Shown one piece after another: positions 5,959 through 10,315 of a stretch of 10,315 nt of DNA (within the stretch, counting starts at the first letter, position 1; each line of letters begins with the position of its first letter). The DNA is from Pelagophyceae sp. CCMP2097 (Eukaryota; Sar; Pelagophyceae). The notes below the pieces were generated by a model. That model was not told the origin of the DNA. It saw only the letters and a list, made by a program, of their open reading frames with translations, and did not search any database. The position numbers and the translations under genes were made by a program. The stretch spans positions 3,934 to 14,248 of the forward strand of contig MU657494.1 of assembly GCA_026770575.1 (NCBI GenBank), in the 5' to 3' direction.

Positions 5959-7236
5959 ATGGCGGCAATTAGTGATCGTTTTAAAGCAACCGATAAAGCG
6001 AGAAGTGGTCCGGCACGATTAGTTTATCATAAGGTTATTCCCACGTCCGGTAGTTCATTTAAAGCCGGAGAAACATGTCGTATAAAATTACCTTCAAATA
6101 AGATTGCATCGTATGTAGATATTGCTTCTTCATTTTTCTCAACAGATGTTAAAAGCTCAGCTAATGTTAAACTATCAAGTCTTGGGTGTTGTGGGTTTTT
6201 CAGTTCCGTGGCTTTAAGAAATCAAGGATCCCAACTTTCTCAAATCAATAACTATCCAGTTTATCGCAGTCTTCACCACAAAAACGGTCAAGTTTCGAAA
6301 GAATATATGAGAGGTGATGGAAATATAATGCATGGCATGCATGATGCTGTAAATGGACGGGAACTAACCGCAAATGAAACATATTCATTCACAGAACATT
6401 TAAGCAATCTTGTTGGATCTTTTTTCGGTAATGGTACATACATTCCATAATTCTCATCCGACTCGTTGGAGATCGACTTAGTCGCGGGTGTCTGCTCGTA
6501 TAATTTTTCTTATCTTGTTAAAAATAGCGATGGAGTAGCACTCAATGCTGTACAATCTGGTATCGCACAGGCGAACCATGATTCTGATGATTCTGGTCTA
6601 TTGTTTTCGAACGTCGTTCTATACTTAGCAATAGTGGAATTTGCTCCGGAAGTGGATAACCAAATTATTAGCACCCACGATGGCATTTTTAAGTATCTGG
6701 CAGTGAACACAACATCATTCGTTTCTACTATCCCGACGGGTGCGCAGACTCATGTTTTTAATCTTGGCGCATCGATGTCCAGTGTTAATTCTATAAATAT
6801 TGTTCTCTCGAAGCAATATCCACGATACAAGCAGCAGTTTCAAACCTTTGAGAAAAACAAACTGATCAAAGCCACTGTTTTCATCGATGGGACACCGATT
6901 ATGATCTCTGGGGGTATTTTAGCAAAATCAAGCGCTATCAATAAAAGTTTTGCTCGAATTGCGTCGCATCATTTAAGCGATTTAAGTATTTATTCGAGTG
7001 ATACAATTACAAAATACGAAGAAAGATCTTATATAATTTCACTCGACATGGAATCGATGATCGGGAAGAGTGAATCTTTGCGTTCTGGCATCAATATAAG
7101 TTCATGTATTTCGACAATAGAACTTGAACTTTCACAACCAACTGAGGAGATTTTGACAATGACCTCTTTTGTGAATTATGATGCGCTTATATCATTAGAT
7201 TTTACGACTACAAGAACTTTTGAGCTATCTGTTTGA
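5959..7236 (+). pseudogene. Major capsid protein (hexon-type, double jelly roll) with one in-frame stop
   Basis: ATG at 5959 opens 163 codons to TAA at 6448-6450; the same frame continues without further breaks to TGA at 7234-7236. The whole is 425 codons including the stop. Around residues 74-106 the pattern LGCCGFFSSVALRNQGSQ then LSQINNYPVYRSLHH matches the signature of DJR capsid proteins from Polinton/adintovirus-type elements. In these, a hydrophobic strand with an Arg is followed by a Gln, an Ile and an Asn-Tyr pair. The C-terminal half is rich in beta strands with Ser/Thr turns. Such proteins trimerise to build the icosahedral shell. The length is at the short end for the group. Placement between minor virion genes and the packaging ATPase supports the call. 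The single nonsense codon would leave only the first jelly roll, unless read through. Confidence 0.7.
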
Positions 7237-7268
7237 TCTGTTTGAACTGTTTGATTTTTAAAAAAAAT

Positions 7269-7511
7269 ATGTTATTATTTATGAAGGTTGTGTCAATAGT
7301 TTATGATTTTATAGATTATGTCTTTGTATTGATTGGCTTTAAATATTTTAACACATTCAAAGAATTAATTGAATCAAGTCACGTTTTTTTTCTTATAACG
7401 ATATATACCGTTTAGCATTGAAAACAAATATGTTTAAAATTATAAGAACAGACCGATGAATTAAAAAATAAAAAAAATGAACAACTTATAAAATTAAAGA
7501 AGAGATTGTAA
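7269..7511 (+). pseudogene. Possible small membrane/coiled-coil protein, degraded
   Basis: ATG at 7269 gives 48 codons of hydrophobic sequence (VVSIVYDFIDYVFVLIGF and later HVFFLITIYTV), then TAG at 7413-7415. The same frame, after TGA at 7419-7421 and TAA at 7443-7445, reads a charged heptad-like segment (EQTDELKNKKNEQLIKLKK) that ends at TAA 7509-7511, eight bases before the ATPase start. The combination of one or two membrane segments followed by a short coiled coil is a plausible viral small membrane protein. Three stops within about 30 bases make this the weakest of the broken genes, and the AT-rich DNA could give such a pattern by chance. Confidence 0.3.
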
Positions 7512-7519
7512 ATAAAAAA

Positions 7520-8251
7520 ATGAATGTAGATATAATTAAACAGTGTGTAGATAGAAAATTCCAACATTATGATAAGAAGAGCAACAAACATGTAGATGCT
7601 AAATGGATCGACGAAACTCCATTTTTTAATAAAAATCATGTTTGTATGTTCAGCGGTTCATGTGGATCTGGTAAGACTGAGTTAGCAATCAGTTTGATCA
7701 CCTCGATGAAACACAGAGTATGTGCTGGTGTTTTTGATCACATTTTGGTTTGTTGTCCGCCTTCTACCCTGTCCTCATTGGGTGATAACAATCCCTTTAA
7801 AGACCTTGATCCTACAAAAATCTATGATACATTTGATGAAACATTTTTAAACGATGCTTATGAATTATTGTTATCAACAAGCCTTGAAAAGAAAGATGTG
7901 TTATTATTCATAGACGATGCTGCTAACAGTTTAAAAGATAAAAAATTGACGAACGTTTTTTCTAACATCATTATGAAACATAGGCATCTACATGTGACGA
8001 TATTTCTACTTTGTCAGGATTCACTACAACTACCTTTAAAAATTAGAGAGAATATCTCAATGTTGGTATATTTTAAACCAATAAACGGGAAGAGAACGAA
8101 GGTTTTTCATGAAGAGTTTTTGTCATCGTTATCGTATCGAGAATTTATCCAACAGTATGAATACGTATTTAAACAAAAAGGTTTTTTTTTAATAGTTAAA
8201 AACGCTCAACAGGTAGAATATTATAATAAATTTTCTCGATTTTTTTTTTAA
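7520..8251 (+). CDS. Packaging ATPase, FtsK/HerA (A32-like) type, intact
   Basis: A 243-residue intact frame starts at ATG 7520. Walker A is GSCGSGKT at residues 46-53, and Walker B is VLLFIDDAA at about 127-135 with the acidic pair D132-D133. A candidate sensor Gln lies in IFLLCQDS at residue 166. The order and spacing are those of the FtsK/HerA ATPases that pump DNA into capsids in Polintons, adintoviruses, virophages and, as A32, in giant viruses. The length (about 240) is normal for this group. The C-terminus ends in Phe residues at a poly-T tract, so its exact end could vary if the tract length has changed. It follows the capsid genes on the same strand, consistent with a morphogenesis block. 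All key residues are present, so the protein could be functional. Confidence 0.88.
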   Translation: MNVDIIKQCVDRKFQHYDKKSNKHVDAKWIDETPFFNKNHVCMFSGSCGSGKTELAISLITSMKHRVCAGVFDHILVCCPPSTLSSLGDNNPFKDLDPTKIYDTFDETFLNDAYELLLSTSLEKKDVLLFIDDAANSLKDKKLTNVFSNIIMKHRHLHVTIFLLCQDSLQLPLKIRENISMLVYFKPINGKRTKVFHEEFLSSLSYREFIQQYEYVFKQKGFFLIVKNAQQVEYYNKFSRFFF

Positions 8252-8263
8252 ACTCGATTGATA

Positions 8264-8371
8264 ATGGATGATAATAACTATTTTAATGGGTTGATTAAAA
8301 TTCAACATGGCTTAAAGTTTAGGAAAAAAAAGTACATGAAAAACATGAGATATACAGTTTTCAAAGTATAA
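8264..8371 (+). CDS. Very small basic ORF, 35 residues
   Basis: ATG at 8264, 12 bases after the ATPase stop, opens 35 codons of Lys/Asn/Tyr-rich sequence (HGLKFRKKKYMKNMRY) ending with TAA at 8369-8371. It fills the gap between the ATPase and the next gene, and no other frame there is better. It may be a tiny viral protein, a remnant of a longer one, or chance in AT-rich DNA. Confidence 0.2.
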   Translation: MDDNNYFNGLIKIQHGLKFRKKKYMKNMRYTVFKV

Positions 8372-8399
8372 TTATATAAAAGAATATTCACCAAAAGCT

Positions 8400-8669
8400 A
8401 TGAGAAACGTAATAACACATATACATAATTATAATGATACAAAACGTATCGAAACCACACACAAGAGTATATTTGTTCAAAAACCACAAGATATATTTTC
8501 TTTAGATAGACCAGAACGAACGGATTACAATGGTGATCCTAATCATGACTTATCAACAAATCAGAATTACCGGCGGTTAAAACGTGTAAAAGATAGAAAA
8601 ATCTTTAATGCTGAAACAAAAAAAGAAGCCCAAAGAGAGGAAGAGAATGTTGTATTTGGTATGAATTAA
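8400..8669 (+). CDS. Charged hypothetical protein, 89 residues
   Basis: An intact frame runs from ATG 8400 to TAA 8667-8669, preceded about 25 bases upstream by TATATAAAAGAATATTC. The product is hydrophilic, with a run NYRRLKRVKDRKIF followed by a Lys/Glu-rich helical stretch (ETKKEAQREEEN), and no membrane segment. It lies downstream of the ATPase and converges with the minus-strand AT-hook gene, whose last codon is about 20 bases away. I recognise no family. The helical charged C-terminus would suit a scaffold, core or regulatory protein, but that is a guess. Confidence 0.5.
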   Translation: MRNVITHIHNYNDTKRIETTHKSIFVQKPQDIFSLDRPERTDYNGDPNHDLSTNQNYRRLKRVKDRKIFNAETKKEAQREEENVVFGMN

Positions 8670-8688
8670 ACAAAATCATATAACATTT

Positions 8689-9108
8689 TTATATTTCAAT
8701 TTTTTCTTCATAGGACTCAATTGATCCATTTGAATCACATTCTCTTCACGATAATTGTACACTATTTTTATTATTTTTTGAACACATTGCCATTTCAATT
8801 ATTCTGTCTTTTGCCAGTTTTTCTTCATCCTTTATTCGTGTATTATTTTGTTTTTTTTCTTAATTTCGGATTTTATTCAATTCCCCCATTCTCTTATCAG
8901 CATTTAATTGAGCACAACTCCTTTGCCTTTTTAATTTTGTTTTTATCAAATCCACTGGTTTTATTTTAATATAATTTGGAGAAACTTCTTCCATAGTAAT
9001 AATATCGGTTTTTTTTGTTTCTAAAAATTCCTTCTTTTTAATCGATGGTCTCCCTCGTTTAGGTTTTGTTATACCATTTGTTTCTACACACAGAGTTTCT
9101 TTTTCCAA
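8689..9108 (-). pseudogene. AT-hook DNA-binding protein, broken by two stops and a lost start
   Basis: The minus-strand frame begins at 9108, where the codon is TTG; the position mirrors the ATG of the divergent gene at 9135, so the original ATG has probably mutated. Residues about 15-26 read KPKRGRPSIKKK, a classical AT-hook (GRP core flanked by basic residues) that binds the minor groove of AT-rich DNA. The frame runs 82 codons to TAA at 8860-8862, continues in frame (IKDEEKLAKDRIIEMAM) to TGA at 8746-8748, and again to TAA at 8689-8691. The whole is about 139 codons. The distal parts are charged and helical, with Ser/Glu near the end. An AT-hook protein would suit packaging or regulation of a genome this AT-rich. 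The plus-strand hydrophobic frame over the same region (8721-8969) is its shadow. Confidence 0.6.
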
Positions 9109-9142
9109 ATATAATAATATATATAATAATATATATGGAAAA
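9101..9142. promoter_or_regulatory. Second symmetric divergent promoter, 42-base quasi-palindrome
   Basis: Bases 9101-9121 are nearly the reverse complement of 9122-9142, from TTTTCCA at the left to TGGAAAA at the right; I count about three mismatched pairs. The AT core repeats ATAATAATATAT on both strands. The plus-strand ATG (9135-9137) and the minus-strand codon at 9106-9108 are mirror partners, and one of the mismatches is exactly the first base of that minus codon (TTG instead of ATG). This copies the design at 3356-3403. Confidence 0.65.
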
Positions 9143-9443
9143 TTCAGACGTGTCGGAAATAATTCAAAATACTATTGATCAACCAAATTATACAGAAGAA
9201 TTTATTCCTTAAAACATCCCCCAAAAAATAGACATGTCACGTTTTATAAATTCAGAAGAACAGTTTGATTTTGATTATTATAAAACACGATTTCCTTTTT
9301 TTGAAGACCATATCATCGACTTGATAGCCCAAATCAGCAGAGATAAGGTTATTAAGTATGAAGAAAAAAAATGTGAAAAAAAAAATGTTTGTGAAGATTG
9401 CGTAACAATCACAAGAGAAGATGTAACAATTTCATTGGATTAA
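9135..9443 (+). pseudogene. Small acidic protein with one in-frame stop
   Basis: ATG at 9135 lies in the right arm of the divergent palindrome. The frame stops after 25 codons at TAA 9210-9212 and continues in the same frame through a second ATG at 9234 to TAA 9441-9443, 102 codons plus the stop. The distal part alone (from 9234, 69 residues) is intact and could be made on its own. It is acidic at the N-terminus (SEEQFDFDYYKTRFPFFEDHIIDLIAQI) and has a Lys-rich stretch followed by two Cys (CEDC) near the end. It converges with the polymerase gene, with four bases between the two stops. I recognise no family. Confidence 0.5.
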
Positions 9444-9447
9444 TACA

Positions 9448-10315
9448 TTAAATTATTGTATCCAAATCAAAGCCATGAGGGACGCTGTAATCTCCATTTT
9501 CATCAATATTCCCATTCACGTCTACATACAAACGTCCTCCCCAACGGGATTTATTTATTTCTCTTTTTGTTTGTTCTGAGTCAATATGACGGTGTGATAA
9601 AATGGAGCATTTCTCGTTAGATGATTTGGTAAGTCCAATTTTCTTTATCGAGAAATTTTGATAAAATACTTTCGATTTTCCCTTATACATTTCCTCGAAA
9701 TCTTTCCACAGTTTTTGTTGTGGATCATCTAACTCTGTATTACCACGATATTGTAAGGTCTTTAAGAAAGACGGCATTTTAGTCGAAACACCTTTCCCCC
9801 TAAAATGATATTCCAGTGTGTGAGTCTTAGAACTTATATATTTGAAGGCATAGAGTTTTGGGGCTATGAAAATCGCTTTAAGTATTTCCCCCCCCACATC
9901 ATCCATGATTCCCCCCAACGAAGGATTGATTTCAACTTTATCCAAACAATTGGACGATATCACCATTGAATCGGTATCGAAATAATATGGCATTCGTTTA
10001 ATTGTATTACCGCATTGATTATATTTTTCTATCATGATTCTACGTGAATACCCTAATATGAAGACTCCCATGTGACTTGGCTTTTGCGCAAACTCTTCTC
10101 TGTTGTGTTGTTCGGTTTCATATGAAACAATCCATCTATCTGTTCCTAATTCAGTTATTTCTAATATTCTGTTTTTTTGTAGCAGTACTGCAAACTCTTC
10201 CGCTTTCGAAACTATTTTTTCTTTCTTCCTAATAGATCCCTGTAACATTTTCCCATATAATGCATTAAGATACAGTTTTGCTGTTGCATATGTACAAGTC
10301 CCTTTGATTGAATTA
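9448..10315 (-). CDS. polB: Family B DNA polymerase (protein-primed type), C-terminal part
   Basis: The minus-strand frame enters at the right edge and ends at TAA 9448-9450. It covers 288 codons, all open, so the gene continues beyond the window. The palm motifs are present: motif B as KLYLNALYGK (10249-10278), equivalent to the Kx3NSxYG box with Ala in place of Ser, and motif C as YFDTDS (9967-9984), whose two Asp bind catalytic metal. A KLYAFKY string (9838-9858) follows, fitting the KxY motif that contacts the primer strand. The spacing is that of the protein-primed polymerases of Polintons and adintoviruses, which replicate linear DNA from a terminal protein. The thumb region and C-terminus run to DLDTII. 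The exonuclease, TPR1-type insert and any terminal-protein domain would be outside the window. The NALYG variant is worth noting. The visible part shows no decay. Confidence 0.88.
   Translation of the reverse strand, partial: NSIKGTCTYATAKLYLNALYGKMLQGSIRKKEKIVSKAEEFAVLLQKNRILEITELGTDRWIVSYETEQHNREEFAQKPSHMGVFILGYSRRIMIEKYNQCGNTIKRMPYYFDTDSMVISSNCLDKVEINPSLGGIMDDVGGEILKAIFIAPKLYAFKYISSKTHTLEYHFRGKGVSTKMPSFLKTLQYRGNTELDDPQQKLWKDFEEMYKGKSKVFYQNFSIKKIGLTKSSNEKCSILSHRHIDSEQTKREINKSRWGGRLYVDVNGNIDENGDYSVPHGFDLDTII

Noticed and set aside
8721..8969. Plus-strand hydrophobic frame of 82 codons
   Set aside because: Poly-T-rich antisense of the Lys/Glu-rich AT-hook gene; a Phe/Leu/Tyr-rich shadow rather than a membrane protein.
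1678..9443. Stop-codon reassignment (a ciliate-like code) to explain the many in-frame stops
   Set aside because: All three stop codons occur inside reading frames and all three are also used at apparent gene ends; several genes also need frameshifts, and the large intact genes contain no internal stops. Ordinary decay explains this better.

Overview
The window is a eukaryotic chromosome fragment carrying an integrated, partly decayed DNA virus or virus-like transposon of the Polinton/Maverick-adintovirus kind. Three lines of evidence support this. There is a protein-primed-type family B DNA polymerase (KLYLNALYG motif B and YFDTDS motif C). There is an FtsK/HerA (A32-like) packaging ATPase with intact Walker A and B motifs. 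There is also a capsid module that looks like a hexon-type major capsid protein, a penton-type protein and small basic or beta-rich virion proteins. No integrase and no adenain-type protease is visible; they may lie beyond the right edge, where the polymerase is cut off. The host cannot be named from this sequence; an animal, perhaps an insect, is only a guess.

Layout: bases 1-950 are host-like. They hold the start of a GC-rich acidic reading frame on the minus strand (1-156), a satellite-like repeat with a 120-base higher-order period (about 220-570), and GC-rich unique sequence with a 29-base repeat pair. At about 950 the composition turns sharply AT-rich. A perfect hairpin, 9-base repeats and two tandem 105-base copies follow to about 1400. 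Viral-type genes run from 1678 to the end.

Viral region, left to right: an unknown gene (1678-2082), a small convergent pair (2154-2471 + and 2468-2653 -), a class 3 lipase-like gene (-), a GIY-YIG/T5orf172-like gene (+), a small basic gene, the penton-like gene, a basic glycine/alanine-rich virion protein, a small beta-rich protein, the major capsid protein, a small membrane/coiled-coil ORF, the packaging ATPase, a charged protein, an AT-hook protein (-), a small acidic protein (+), and the polymerase C-terminus (-).

The genes are packed tightly. Three convergent pairs have stop codons overlapping, 4 or about 20 bases apart. Two divergent pairs start inside AT-rich inverted repeats in which the two start codons occupy mirror-image positions.

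Decay is clear but uneven. I count thirteen in-frame stops (all three kinds) and about three frameshifts over nine genes. The penton-like gene, the basic virion protein, the ATPase and the visible polymerase are uninterrupted. The copy is therefore probably a fairly young endogenous element that cannot make virions by itself, unless functions are supplied by another copy. The family calls are from motif reading only and no database search was run.
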